Below are positions 8,125-16,802 of a stretch of 64,000 bases of DNA, one piece after another. The position numbers and the translations under genes are program-made. Numbering within the stretch: position 1 is the stretch's first letter; each line of letters begins with the position of its first letter. A model generated the notes under the pieces. The model was given only the letters and a program-made list of their open reading frames with translations, was not told the origin of the DNA and made no database searches. The stretch covers positions 1,102,424 through 1,166,423 of the forward strand of contig NZ_LMIU01000001.1 in the NCBI RefSeq assembly GCF_001428845.1, in the 5' to 3' direction. The stretch is from Achromobacter sp. Root83 (GTDB lineage Bacteria; Pseudomonadota; Gammaproteobacteria; Burkholderiales; Burkholderiaceae_B).

Positions 8125-9254
8125 GCGCCGGACGCTGTCTGCTGTTTGTCGTCAACAACCCGGCCTTCTTCATGTCGCATCGCGTGCCGGTGGCGCTGGC
8201 CGCCCAGCGCGCGGGCTACGACGTGCATGTCGCCACGATGGATGGGCCGGCCGTGGCCGATATCCAGGCGCTGGGCATGACGCATCACCCGATTCCCATG
8301 ACGCGCAGCGGCAAGCATCCCTTGCAGGAACTGGGCACGCTGCTGGCCTTGATCCGCCTGTTCCGCCGCCTGCGTCCCAAGGTGGTGCACCTGGTCACCA
8401 TCAAGCCCGTGCTGTATGGCGGCATCGCCGCGCGGATCGCCCGCGTGCCGGGCATGGTGGCCGCGATTTCCGGCCTGGGATTCGTCTTTCTTTCCAATTC
8501 GCTGAAGATGCGGCTGGTGCGGTCCGTGGTGGCGCGCCTGTACCGGCTCGCGCTGGGCCATCCCAACAGCCGCGTGATCTTCCAGAACGCCAGCGACCGC
8601 GACCTGCTGAAATCCCTGGGCGCGGTGCGCGACGGCCAGGTCGTCATCATCCGCGGCGCGGGCGTGGACCTGGACGCCTACCGCGCCTCGCCCGAACCGG
8701 CCGCGCCGCCGGTCGTCGTCACGATGGTCGCGCGCCTGCTGCGCGACAAGGGCGTGCAGGAATTCGTGCAGGCGGCAAGATTGCTGCGCGAGCGCGGTGT
8801 ACCGGTGACGATGCAGCTTGTGGGCGGCGTGGACGCCGGCAATCCCGCGTCGGCCACGCAGGAAGATGTCGAGGCCTGGCGGCGCGAAGGCTGCGTCGAG
8901 GCCTTGGGCGAGCGCGCGGATGTGCCGGCGCTGTATGCGGCCGCGCATATCGCGGTGCTGCCGTCCTATCGCGAAGGCCTGCCCAAGTCGCTGATCGAAG
9001 CCGCGGCGTGCGCCCGGGCTGTCGTGACCACCGATGTGCCGGGTTGCCGCGACGCCATCGAGCCCGACGTGACCGGATTGCTGGTGCCGGTGCGCGATGC
9101 AGAGGCGCTGGCCGCCGCCATCGAACGCCTGGCCGCGGATGCGGCATTGCGGCGCTCGATGGGAGCCGCCGGCAGGGCGCTCGCGGAACGTGAATTCGAC
9201 ATCAGGCGGGTCGAGCGGATTCACGTCGAACTGTACGACGCCCTCAGCGCCTGA
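8121..9254 (+). CDS. Glycosyltransferase family 4 (WbpU/PglA-like)
   Basis: The ATG at 8121 overlaps the previous stop (ATGA) and gives 377 residues. An open frame extends upstream without homology, so this start is preferred. The N terminus LLFVVNNPAFFMSHRVPVALAAQRAG, with the FFxSHRxPxA motif and later HLVTIKPVLYGG and ISGLGFVF, is characteristic of the PglA/WbpU/WlbH group. Many of these add the second sugar, often GalNAc, to an undecaprenyl-linked sugar. The donor motif is SYREGLPKSLIEAAACARA. It is the last gene of the cluster on this strand, and its 3' end overlaps the convergent pgi by 11 bases. Confidence 0.9.
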   Translation: MSAGRCLLFVVNNPAFFMSHRVPVALAAQRAGYDVHVATMDGPAVADIQALGMTHHPIPMTRSGKHPLQELGTLLALIRLFRRLRPKVVHLVTIKPVLYGGIAARIARVPGMVAAISGLGFVFLSNSLKMRLVRSVVARLYRLALGHPNSRVIFQNASDRDLLKSLGAVRDGQVVIIRGAGVDLDAYRASPEPAAPPVVVTMVARLLRDKGVQEFVQAARLLRERGVPVTMQLVGGVDAGNPASATQEDVEAWRREGCVEALGERADVPALYAAAHIAVLPSYREGLPKSLIEAAACARAVVTTDVPGCRDAIEPDVTGLLVPVRDAEALAAAIERLAADAALRRSMGAAGRALAEREFDIRRVERIHVELYDALSA

Positions 9255-10791
9255 TGGCGTCGATCCAGAAGCGGGTGGACGGATCCTGCTGGCTGGCCTG
9301 CGGCGCGTCCAGTTCGCGCATGATGTTCTTGGCAAGCACCTTGCCGAACTCCACGCCCCATTGATCGAAGGGGTTGATGCCCCAGATCACGCCTTGCGTG
9401 AACACCTTGTGTTCGTACAGCGCCAGCAGCGCGCCCAGCGTATAGGCCTCGAGGCGGGGCAGCACGATCAGCGAGGACGGGCGTCCGCCGGGATGGACCC
9501 GGTGCTGCGCCAGTACACGCGCGCGCGCGGGATCGCTTTCCGTGGCCGAGGTTTCGGCCAAGGCTTCTTCGTACGACTTGCCGCGCAGCAGCGCCGCGCG
9601 CTGCGCCAGGCAATTGGCGATCAGCAATTCGTGGTGCCGCGCATAGGCGTGGTTCGGCTGCTCGCACAGGATGAAGTCCACGGGAGCGCCCGCGGCGTCC
9701 TGATGCAGCCATTGGAAGAACGTGTGCTGGCAGTCGGTGCCCGACATGCCCCACACGGCGGGGCCGGTCGGAACGCCGGCCGGGCTGCCGTCGGCGGTGG
9801 CGACCTTGCCCAGCGATTCCATTTCAAGCTGCTGTGCCCACGGCACGATGTGATAGAGGCGCGAATCGTAGGGGGCGATGACCAGGGAGTCATACCCCAG
9901 CACGCTGCGGTTGGCCACGCCGGCCAGCGCCATCTGCACGGGAGCGTTGTCGGCGATGGGGGCGGTGCGGAAATGCTCGTCCATGGCCGCGGCGCCGGCC
10001 AGCAACTGGTCGAACGCATCGTTGCCCAGCGCCAGCGCGATCGGCAGGCCGATCGCGGACCACAGCGAATAGCGGCCGCCCACCCAGTCCCAGATCTGAA
10101 AGATGTGGTCGGGCAGGATGCCCAGGTTCAGCGCCGCTTCGACGTTGGCGGTGATCGCCACGACCTGCTTGATGGGATCAGCGACCCCGGCCTCGCGCAG
10201 CCAGTTCATCGCGACTTCGGCATTGGCCAGGGGCTCGGTGGTGGTGAACGATTTCGAGGCGACGATGACCAGCGTATTGTGCGGGTCCAGCCGGCTCATC
10301 GCATCGGCCACGGAATGCGAGTCCACATTGGATGCGAAACGCACCTCGCGGCGCGCGCCTTCGTGGCGCAAGGCGCGGGTGACCAGCCGGGGGCCCCAGT
10401 CGCTGCCGCCGATTCCCAAGTGCAGCACGCCGCTGTAGCGGCCGGCGGCATCGGCCTCGCGCACGAACTCGCGCAGGCGTTCGCGTTCGGCCAGCACCGC
10501 CTTGGCCACCATCGCGGGCGGCTCGGGGGCGCGCAGGGCGGTGTGCCATGCTGCCCGTCCTTCCGTCCAGTTGGCTTGCCCGCCGTCAAACAGCCGCGCG
10601 CGACAGGCTTCGAAGTCCTGTTGCGCGAGCAAGGCCGCCGAGGCGGCTTGCAGGGCGGGCGATTGGGCCTGGGCGCTCAAGTCCAGGCGCAGCCCGGGAG
10701 CGGAGACCACGCGTAGCTGCTGGCCGTCCCGGGATGCGGCGCGTGTCGCTGCGATGAATTGCTGCCACGCTGGGCTGTGGGCTAGAGACAT
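9244..10791 (-). CDS. pgi: Glucose-6-phosphate isomerase
   Basis: 515 residues, in the range of betaproteobacterial Pgi (E. coli 549). Signature regions seen are LHLGIGGSDWGPRLVTRAL, the SKSFTTTEPLAN phosphate-binding loop, GGRYSLWSAIGLPIAL, and GVIWGINPFDQWGVEFGK. It interconverts glucose-6-phosphate and fructose-6-phosphate in the cytoplasm, feeding UDP-GlcNAc synthesis. It sits 7 bases downstream of the phosphomannomutase gene on the same strand and is probably cotranscribed with it. Its 3' end overlaps the last glycosyltransferase gene tail to tail. Confidence 0.97.
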   Translation of the reverse strand: MSLAHSPAWQQFIAATRAASRDGQQLRVVSAPGLRLDLSAQAQSPALQAASAALLAQQDFEACRARLFDGGQANWTEGRAAWHTALRAPEPPAMVAKAVLAERERLREFVREADAAGRYSGVLHLGIGGSDWGPRLVTRALRHEGARREVRFASNVDSHSVADAMSRLDPHNTLVIVASKSFTTTEPLANAEVAMNWLREAGVADPIKQVVAITANVEAALNLGILPDHIFQIWDWVGGRYSLWSAIGLPIALALGNDAFDQLLAGAAAMDEHFRTAPIADNAPVQMALAGVANRSVLGYDSLVIAPYDSRLYHIVPWAQQLEMESLGKVATADGSPAGVPTGPAVWGMSGTDCQHTFFQWLHQDAAGAPVDFILCEQPNHAYARHHELLIANCLAQRAALLRGKSYEEALAETSATESDPARARVLAQHRVHPGGRPSSLIVLPRLEAYTLGALLALYEHKVFTQGVIWGINPFDQWGVEFGKVLAKNIMRELDAPQASQQDPSTRFWIDAIRR

Positions 10792-10798
10792 GGGTGGA

Positions 10799-12190
10799 TC
10801 AGAAAGGCAGGGTGGCGTTTGGCGCGAGCTTGCTCAGTTCGCGCCGGAAGTCGGCCTGGATACGTTCCAGCGCTTGCGGGGTTTGCGCTTCGAAGCGCAG
10901 CACCACGACGGGCGTGGTGTTGGACGGGCGCGCCAGGCCAAAGCCGTCGGCGTATTCCGCGCGCACGCCGTCGATGGTGATCACGCGTTCCGCATCGGGG
11001 AACTGTCCCTGGTCTTGCAGGGCCTTGACCAGCGTGAAGGGCTGGCCTTCTTCCATTTCGAGCTTCAGCTCGGGCGTGGAGACGTCTTGCGGCAGCGCCT
11101 CCAGGGGCGCGCACGGATCGGCAAAGCGCGACACGATCTCCAGCAGGCGGGCGCCGGTGTAGAGGCCGTCGTCAAAGCCGTACCAGCGTTCCTTGAAGAA
11201 GATGTGGCCGCTCATTTCGCCGGCCAGCGGCGCGCCGGTTTCGGCCAGCTTGGCCTTGACCAGCGAGTGGCCCGTCTTCCACATCAGCGGCACCCCGCCG
11301 GCGGCGTCGACCGACAGGCCCACGTGACGGCTGCACTTCACGTCGTAGATGATGGTGGCGCCGGGGTTGCGATCCAGCACGTCGCGGGCGAACAGCACGA
11401 GCTGCCGGTCGGGCCAGATGATCTGGCCGGATTTCGTGACCACGCCCAGGCGGTCGCCATCGCCGTCGAACGCCAGGCCGAGTTCGCAATCGCTCTCGGC
11501 GACGTGCTTGATCAGGTCTTGAAGGTTCTTCGGTTCGGCGGGGTCGGGATGGTGATTGGGGAACGTGCCGTCCACGTCGCAGAACAGTTCGTCGACGTCG
11601 CAGCCCAGGGCGCGGAACAACTGCGGCGCGACGGCGCCGGCGACGCCATTGCCGCAATCGATGGCGATCTTCATGGGACGCGCGAGCTTGACGCCAGAGG
11701 CGACCCGCGCAATGTAGCCGTCCACCAGGTCAAGCTGGCGGCGCGTGCCGGCGCGTGCCGCGGGCGCGGGGGCCGTGCCGTTCATGACCTGGGCCAGCGC
11801 CTGGACGTCGTCGCCGTAGAGCGCGCGGCCGCCCATCATTATCTTGAAACCGTTGTACTTGGGCGGATTGTGGCTGCCCGTGATCGCCACGCCCGAGCCG
11901 GTCTGCATGATGTTGGCGGCAAAGTAGACGAGAGGGGTGGGGACCATGCCGACGTCCAGCGTGTCGACGCCGCCTTCCAGCATGCCTTCCTGCAATGCCA
12001 GCGACAGCATTTCGCTACTGAGCCGGCCGTCGCGGCCCACCACCAGCGTTTGCACGCCTTCGGCGCGGGCGCGCGCGGCCAGCGCCACGCCCAGCGACCG
12101 GGCGAAGGAGGCATCGATCAGGTCCGGCACGGTGCCGCGGATGTCATAGGCCTTGAAAACCGAGGCCGGAAATTGAGTATTGTTGCCCAC
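10799..12190 (-). CDS. algC: Phosphomannomutase/phosphoglucomutase, AlgC type
   Basis: 463 residues, the same length as Pseudomonas AlgC. The active-site phosphoserine loop is TGSHNPPKYNGFK, the metal-binding loop is AFDGDGDRLGVV, and the sugar-binding loop is LAGEMSGHIFFKERW (EMSGH). It interconverts mannose-1-/6-phosphate and glucose-1-/6-phosphate, serving nucleotide sugars for LPS and exopolysaccharide. The N-terminal ATG (complement 12188-12190) is in MGNNTQFPASVFKAYDIRGTVPD, the usual start pattern. It is probably the first gene of an algC-pgi unit. Substrate preference between mannose and glucose cannot be told from sequence. Confidence 0.93.
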   Translation of the reverse strand: MGNNTQFPASVFKAYDIRGTVPDLIDASFARSLGVALAARARAEGVQTLVVGRDGRLSSEMLSLALQEGMLEGGVDTLDVGMVPTPLVYFAANIMQTGSGVAITGSHNPPKYNGFKIMMGGRALYGDDVQALAQVMNGTAPAPAARAGTRRQLDLVDGYIARVASGVKLARPMKIAIDCGNGVAGAVAPQLFRALGCDVDELFCDVDGTFPNHHPDPAEPKNLQDLIKHVAESDCELGLAFDGDGDRLGVVTKSGQIIWPDRQLVLFARDVLDRNPGATIIYDVKCSRHVGLSVDAAGGVPLMWKTGHSLVKAKLAETGAPLAGEMSGHIFFKERWYGFDDGLYTGARLLEIVSRFADPCAPLEALPQDVSTPELKLEMEEGQPFTLVKALQDQGQFPDAERVITIDGVRAEYADGFGLARPSNTTPVVVLRFEAQTPQALERIQADFRRELSKLAPNATLPF

Positions 12191-12507
12191 GACGATTCCT
12201 AGGTAGGGGACAGCGCGGCTTTGGTAATGGGCTAGTGGTAAACCCGTACGTGAGCGCCGCCATGGCAGGGGGTAAACCAGAATTATCCCCCATCGGCGCA
12301 GGGGGCCTCATCCGGCGGGCGGAGTAGGGCGTTTTCCCGGTGGCGCTTGCCCTGGTTTGGTGCGCGCGGCACGCGCCGCGGCTTGTTTCCAGTGCATGGC
12401 GCCCGGCACGAAAATGCACTGGCGCAGGGGGGCGCGGATGGCATGGAACTTGCTCGTCATCCGAAGGTGATACGCTTGCGATGCAAGCAGTAAGACCAGG
12501 AGGGGCC
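12191..12507. promoter_or_regulatory. Divergent intergenic region with a 9-bp inverted repeat and a short palindrome
   Basis: This 317-bp gap separates algC (leftward) from the carboxylase-like gene (rightward), so both promoters should lie here. CCAGTGCAT at 12389-12397 and ATGCACTGG at 12414-12422 are perfect 9-bp arms around a 16-base loop. CTTGC-GAT-GCAAG at 12475-12487 is a short palindrome about 20 bases before the rightward start codon. I see no protein-coding signal before the ATG at 12508, and no convincing -35/-10 pair. Confidence 0.5.
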
Positions 12508-13140
12508 ATGGGCGCCAAAGTATCCACTGTCATGTCATCGGGCGGCGCCACCACCAGGCGGGGCCCCCCCACGGACTACGCCGGGCCGGCCGCGGGCCGT
12601 GAGCGCCGGCTCGACATCCATGTATCCGTATCCGCCACCGGCGACCTCGCCACTGGCCGCGCCTGGGAGCGCAGCGTCTGGCGCGAGGCCCGGGTCCTGA
12701 TCGCCGAATGTCCGGCGCCGCATCTGGCGTCCTCCATCGAAAGCGCCTTGCGCACGGTGGCGGCCAGCGTCGCGCGGGACCGGGGCTGGCAGGGCGTGGG
12801 CACGGTCTCGTTTTCGCTGGATGACCGCAGCGGCGTGTTCCGCGTCATTGGCGCGCAGGCGCAGGCCCACTCCGAGACGATGGCGGTGGCCGACCATGAG
12901 CCGGTGGCCCCGCATGTGCTGGAAGTGCGCATCGACGGCTGCGGCGATCGCCGCCTGCCATGCACCCGCCTTCTGGTGTGCGGCGCGACGCGGGGCGAAG
13001 TGCTGCGCCGCGCCTACCGCGCGCTGTCCGAATTGCCCGGACCCGCGGGCGTCGACCGTGCCTTCCTGATGAACCGCATCGCTTCCCGGGCGTTCTGCTC
13101 GGGCATGACGGGCACGCGGCTGGACCAGGCGGTGGGCTGA
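12508..13140 (+). CDS. Degenerate biotin carboxylase-like protein
   Basis: The ATG at 12508 is preceded by CCAGGAGGGG, giving 210 residues; an in-frame ATG at 12481 has no such site. From about residue 34 the sequence follows biotin carboxylase in order. RRLDIHVSVSATGD matches RHIEVQVL-D-GN; REARVLIAECPAPHL matches RRHQKxxEEAPAPG; GWQGVGTVSFSLDD matches GYxGAGTxEFLxD. RLLVCGATRGEVLRRAYRALSEL matches KLIVWGxxRxEAIxRMxRALxEL; the end GVDRAFLMNRI matches GVKTNxxFLxxI. The catalytic EMNxRxQVEHPVTE segment is replaced by VIGAQAQAHSETM, and the N-terminal ATP-grasp half is absent. It is therefore unlikely to carboxylate biotin. It may be a structural or regulatory relic, or a pseudoenzyme. Confidence 0.7.
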   Translation: MGAKVSTVMSSGGATTRRGPPTDYAGPAAGRERRLDIHVSVSATGDLATGRAWERSVWREARVLIAECPAPHLASSIESALRTVAASVARDRGWQGVGTVSFSLDDRSGVFRVIGAQAQAHSETMAVADHEPVAPHVLEVRIDGCGDRRLPCTRLLVCGATRGEVLRRAYRALSELPGPAGVDRAFLMNRIASRAFCSGMTGTRLDQAVG

Positions 13141-13240
13141 CGCGGACCGGGCTTCGGCCCAGGCCGCGCAACCCCTACAATAGTCCGCACATCCCTTGAA
13201 CAGCGCCTGGGCGCGACCCGGCCTTCCTTGTGCGGCAGCC

Positions 13241-14656
13241 ATGACATTGCTGAGCGATCTACAGTCCCTCCTGGGCGTTTCCCATGTGTTGACCGGCGCG
13301 GACGCCGAGCCCTACGTGCTGGATTGGCGCCGGCGCTACCGTGGCGCGGCGCTGGCGGTGATACGCCCCGGCACGACCGCCGAAGTGGCCGCCGCGATCA
13401 AGCTCTGCGCCGGCCACGGAGTCCCCGTGGTGCCGCAGGGCGGCAATACCGGCCTGTGCGGCGGCGCCACCCCCGATGATTCCGGCACCGCCGTGGTCTT
13501 GTCCACCGCCAGGCTCACCGCCGTGCGCGCGCTGGATACCGACAACGACACGATCACCGTGGAAGCCGGCTGCATCCTGCAGGCCGTGCAAGAGGCGGCC
13601 GCTTCCGCCAACCGGCTGTTCCCGCTGAGCCTGGCCGCCGAAGGCAGTTGCACCATCGGCGGCAACCTGGCGACCAACGCCGGGGGCACGCAGGTGCTGC
13701 GCTATGGCAACACGCGGGACCTGACGCTGGGCCTGGAGGTCGTGACCGCCGAGGGCGAAATCTGGGACGGCCTGCGCGGCTTGCGCAAGGACAACACGGG
13801 CTACGATCTGCGCGATCTGTATATCGGCAGTGAAGGCACGCTGGGCATCATCACCGCCGCCACGCTCAAGCTGTATCCCCGGCCGGTGGCCTCGTGCACG
13901 GCGCTGCTGACGCTGGACAGCATCGACAGCGCCGTGGAAGTGCTGTCGCGCGCCCGGTCGGGCTTCGGCGCGGCGCTGACCGGCTTCGAACTCATGAGCG
14001 GCGCTTGCCTGCAGGCGGTCGTGCGCCTGTTTCCGCAACAACGCCTGCCCTTCGAGGGCGAATCCGCGGCGTCGCCGTGGTTTGCGCTGCTGGAACTGTC
14101 CGACAGCGAAAGCGAAACACACGCCCGCGAACGCTTCGAGGCCGTGCTGGGCGACGCCATCGACGCGGGCCTGGTGAACGATGCGGCCATCGCCGCGAAC
14201 GTCGCGCAGAGCAAGGCGCTGTGGCACTTGCGCGAGAGCATCCCCCTGGCGGAAGCTGAATTGGGCAAGTCGGTCAAGCATGACGTGTCGATTCCCATCT
14301 CGTCGATCGCGGGCTTCGTGCACAAGACCAATGCCCTGCTGCAGGCGCGTTTCCCCGGCGTGCGCCATGTGATCTTCGGCCACCTGGGCGACGGCAACCT
14401 GCATTACAACGTGGCCAATGCGCCCGGGCAGACCGAGACCGAGCTGCTAGCGCTGCAAGCCGAGGTCTACGGCGTCGTGCACGACAGCGTGCACGCGCAT
14501 CAGGGGTCCATCAGCGCCGAGCATGGCGTGGGCCAGCTCAAGCGCGACGAGCTGCCGCGCTACAAGAGCCCGGTCGAGCTGGCGCTGATGCGCAAAATCA
14601 AGCGCGCACTGGATCCGCAAGGGCTGATGAACCCGGGCAAGGTGCTGCAAGCGTAG
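13241..14656 (+). CDS. FAD-linked oxidase, GlcD/D-2-hydroxyacid dehydrogenase family
   Basis: 471 residues from ATG 13241; an in-frame upstream ATG at 13196 adds 15 residues of no family character. The PCMH-type FAD-binding domain shows VVPQGGNTGLCGGATPDD and GSCTIGGNLATNAGGTQVLRYGNTRDL. The C-terminal cap has the metal and substrate motif HLGDGNLHYNV and the closing SAEHGVGQLKRDEL. Relatives oxidise glycolate, D-lactate or D-2-hydroxyglutarate and pass electrons to a quinone or flavoprotein. No GlcE or GlcF partner is nearby, which fits a single-subunit D-2-hydroxyglutarate or D-lactate dehydrogenase. The exact substrate is not readable. Confidence 0.88.
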   Translation: MTLLSDLQSLLGVSHVLTGADAEPYVLDWRRRYRGAALAVIRPGTTAEVAAAIKLCAGHGVPVVPQGGNTGLCGGATPDDSGTAVVLSTARLTAVRALDTDNDTITVEAGCILQAVQEAAASANRLFPLSLAAEGSCTIGGNLATNAGGTQVLRYGNTRDLTLGLEVVTAEGEIWDGLRGLRKDNTGYDLRDLYIGSEGTLGIITAATLKLYPRPVASCTALLTLDSIDSAVEVLSRARSGFGAALTGFELMSGACLQAVVRLFPQQRLPFEGESAASPWFALLELSDSESETHARERFEAVLGDAIDAGLVNDAAIAANVAQSKALWHLRESIPLAEAELGKSVKHDVSIPISSIAGFVHKTNALLQARFPGVRHVIFGHLGDGNLHYNVANAPGQTETELLALQAEVYGVVHDSVHAHQGSISAEHGVGQLKRDELPRYKSPVELALMRKIKRALDPQGLMNPGKVLQA

Positions 14657-14679
14657 ACGTGCCTGTTCCCCAGGAAACC

Positions 14680-15399
14680 ATGAGCATGACATCGAGTCCC
14701 GCGGCAGGCGCGCATCACCGGGTGCTGATCGTCGAAGACGATCACATCATCGCCGGCAATCTGTACAGCTTCCTGGAGGCGCGGGGATTCCTTCCGGACG
14801 TGGCTTACAGCGGCCCCGCCGCCCTGCAGCGCCTGCAGGAACAGCGCTTCGACGCGGTGCTGCTGGATATCGGCCTGCCGGGCATGGATGGCAATGCCGT
14901 GCTCCACGCCATGCGCACCGAAAGGCGGCTGGACGTGCCGGTGCTGATGCTGACCGCGCGCGACAGCCTCGAAGACAAGCTGGCCGGGTTTTCGCATGGC
15001 GCGGACGACTATCTCACCAAGCCGTTTGCCCTGCTCGAGGTCGAAGCCCGCCTGCTGGCCCTGATCCTGCGCGCCAAGGGGGCGACGGTAGAGTCGGTGC
15101 GCGCTTTCGGCCCCCTGCAGTACGACACCCGCAGCCGCGCCGTGTCCGTCAATGGCGTGCCCGTCCATCTGACGCGCAAGGCAGGCATCATCATGGAAGT
15201 CCTGCTGCGCGATCCCGGCAGAGTGGTGTCGCGCGAGGAGCTGGAATCGGTGCTGTGGGGCAATGAGCCGCCGTCCTCCGACGCGCTGCGCAGCCAGGTT
15301 CACCTGCTGCGGCGCGCCCTGGCCGACGCGGGCTTTGACGGTATCGAGACCATGCATGGCACCGGCTGGCGGCTGAGCCTGCCGGGAACTCCGTCATGA
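14680..15399 (+). CDS. Two-component response regulator, OmpR/PhoB family
   Basis: 239 residues from ATG 14680, with CAGGA upstream; GTG 14659 is an alternative start. The receiver domain has the acidic pair in VLIVEDDH, the phosphoacceptor Asp near residue 63 in VLLDIGLPGMDG, and the conserved Lys in DDYLTKPFALLEVEARL. The C-terminal winged-helix DNA-binding domain includes VHLTRKAGIIMEVLLRDPGRVVSREELESVLW and HLLRRALADAGF. It overlaps the kinase gene by 4 bases (ATGA 15396-15399), so the pair is translationally coupled. With the following PAP2 phosphatase, it resembles PmrA-like envelope-sensing systems, though the stimulus is unknown. Confidence 0.93.
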   Translation: MSMTSSPAAGAHHRVLIVEDDHIIAGNLYSFLEARGFLPDVAYSGPAALQRLQEQRFDAVLLDIGLPGMDGNAVLHAMRTERRLDVPVLMLTARDSLEDKLAGFSHGADDYLTKPFALLEVEARLLALILRAKGATVESVRAFGPLQYDTRSRAVSVNGVPVHLTRKAGIIMEVLLRDPGRVVSREELESVLWGNEPPSSDALRSQVHLLRRALADAGFDGIETMHGTGWRLSLPGTPS

Positions 15400-16739
15400 A
15401 ACGCGCCACCGCCGGCACGCTGACCCAGCGCGTGGTGTGGGCGCTGACGGGAACGGTGGCCCTGTTCGTCACCGCGCTTGCGCTGCTGGCCTACCTGACC
15501 TTCGATCAGATGGAAGACGATCTGGTCAACGACATCCTCAACACCGAGATGGACCGCCTGGTCCAGCACGCGCGCAACAGCGACGAGTTCCTGCCGCGCG
15601 TTGGCGCACGCGAACTGGGCGGCTCCATGCGCGCCTGGCTGAGCACGGACGGGCAGCCGCCCGTGGGGATGCCCCCGGAGCTCCTGTCGCTGGACAGCGG
15701 GCTGCACCTGATCGAGCCGGGGGCATACACCTGGCATGTGATGGTGGCCGAGACCGGCCGGGGCAGGGTGTATCTGCTGTACGACGCCACCGACAACGAA
15801 GAGCGGGTGCATGATTTCGGCCTGATCGTCCTGGGCGTGGGCGCCATTTGCGTCGTGGGCGCCTACGCGCTGTCGCGGCGCGTGGCCGCGGTGGCGGTCG
15901 GGCCGCTGCTGGACCTGACGGACCGGCTGGCCACCTGGGCGCCCGGCTCGCCCGACCTGGCCGTCACGCGCGACGACGAGGCCGGCAGGCTGATCGAGGC
16001 GTTCAACCGGGTGCAGAACCAGGTGGACAAATCGATCGCCCGCGAGCGGGAGTTCGCGGGAAATCTCAGCCACGAGGTGCGCACGCCGCTGGCGGCCATC
16101 CGTTCCGATAGCGAACTGATGCTGCTGACGCAGGTATTGACGCCGGATCAGCGGCTGCGCCTGACCCGGGTGATGGATAACGTGGATGACGTCATCGTAA
16201 GCCTGGAGAGCGCGCGCGCCATGGCGCGCGACCAGCTGCGGCCGCCGGAACCCGTCGACCTCGCCGAATGCATGGAAGACGCCTGGCGCGGCTATGCGGC
16301 CCAGGCCAAGATCGCGGACCTGCGGTTCGACAACCAGGTATCGGAGGGGCAGGTTCTTACGCTGGACCGCTATGCCTTGTTGACGGTCTTGCGCAACCTG
16401 GTCCGCAATGCGGTCGAGCACGCCGCCCCGGCCACCCTGACGGCCACGCTCGGCGCCGAAGGCGGGCTGGAACTGCGAGACGACGGCAAGGGCATCGCCA
16501 GCGCCGATCTGCCCTTCCTGTTCCGCCGCTACTACAGCGGCCGCATGCGGGATTCGGGCGTGGCGGACGGCGACGAACCGGCTCGCGGGCTGGGCCTGGC
16601 GATCGCCAAGCGTGTCTGCGACATGCAAGGCTGGTCGCTGAGCGTGGAGTCCTCCCGCGAAGGCGACGCGCGCGGCACGCGGTTCTCGCTGCGCTTCGAG
16701 CCCGGCCCCGCGGCAAATCGGGCGCAGACGCGGATTTGA
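15396..16739 (+). CDS. Sensor histidine kinase
   Basis: 447 residues. A first membrane helix (about 15-38) is followed by a periplasmic sensor of roughly 110 residues beginning with TFDQMEDDLVNDILNTEMDRL. A second helix (about 140-160) leads into a HAMP-like linker. The H-box FAGNLSHEVRTPLAAI has the phosphoacceptor His near residue 226. The ATPase domain carries NLVRNAVEHA (N box), LRDDGKGIA (G1), and ARGLGLAIAKRVCDMQGW (G2). The small acidic sensor resembles kinases that detect cations or membrane damage, which is inference. Cognate regulator is the overlapping upstream gene. Confidence 0.93.
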   Translation: MKRATAGTLTQRVVWALTGTVALFVTALALLAYLTFDQMEDDLVNDILNTEMDRLVQHARNSDEFLPRVGARELGGSMRAWLSTDGQPPVGMPPELLSLDSGLHLIEPGAYTWHVMVAETGRGRVYLLYDATDNEERVHDFGLIVLGVGAICVVGAYALSRRVAAVAVGPLLDLTDRLATWAPGSPDLAVTRDDEAGRLIEAFNRVQNQVDKSIAREREFAGNLSHEVRTPLAAIRSDSELMLLTQVLTPDQRLRLTRVMDNVDDVIVSLESARAMARDQLRPPEPVDLAECMEDAWRGYAAQAKIADLRFDNQVSEGQVLTLDRYALLTVLRNLVRNAVEHAAPATLTATLGAEGGLELRDDGKGIASADLPFLFRRYYSGRMRDSGVADGDEPARGLGLAIAKRVCDMQGWSLSVESSREGDARGTRFSLRFEPGPAANRAQTRI

Positions 16740-16802
16740 CGAATTTTCGACTGTCGGGACCGTAAAGTCTCCGCTTGCCCGATACGTCCCGATTCATCGC
16801 CC

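Noticed and set aside
8082..10716. Large open frames opposite the last glycosyltransferase and pgi
   Set aside because: Composition is that of antisense frames (His/Gln/Arg-rich, no motifs), and the opposite-strand genes are unequivocal.
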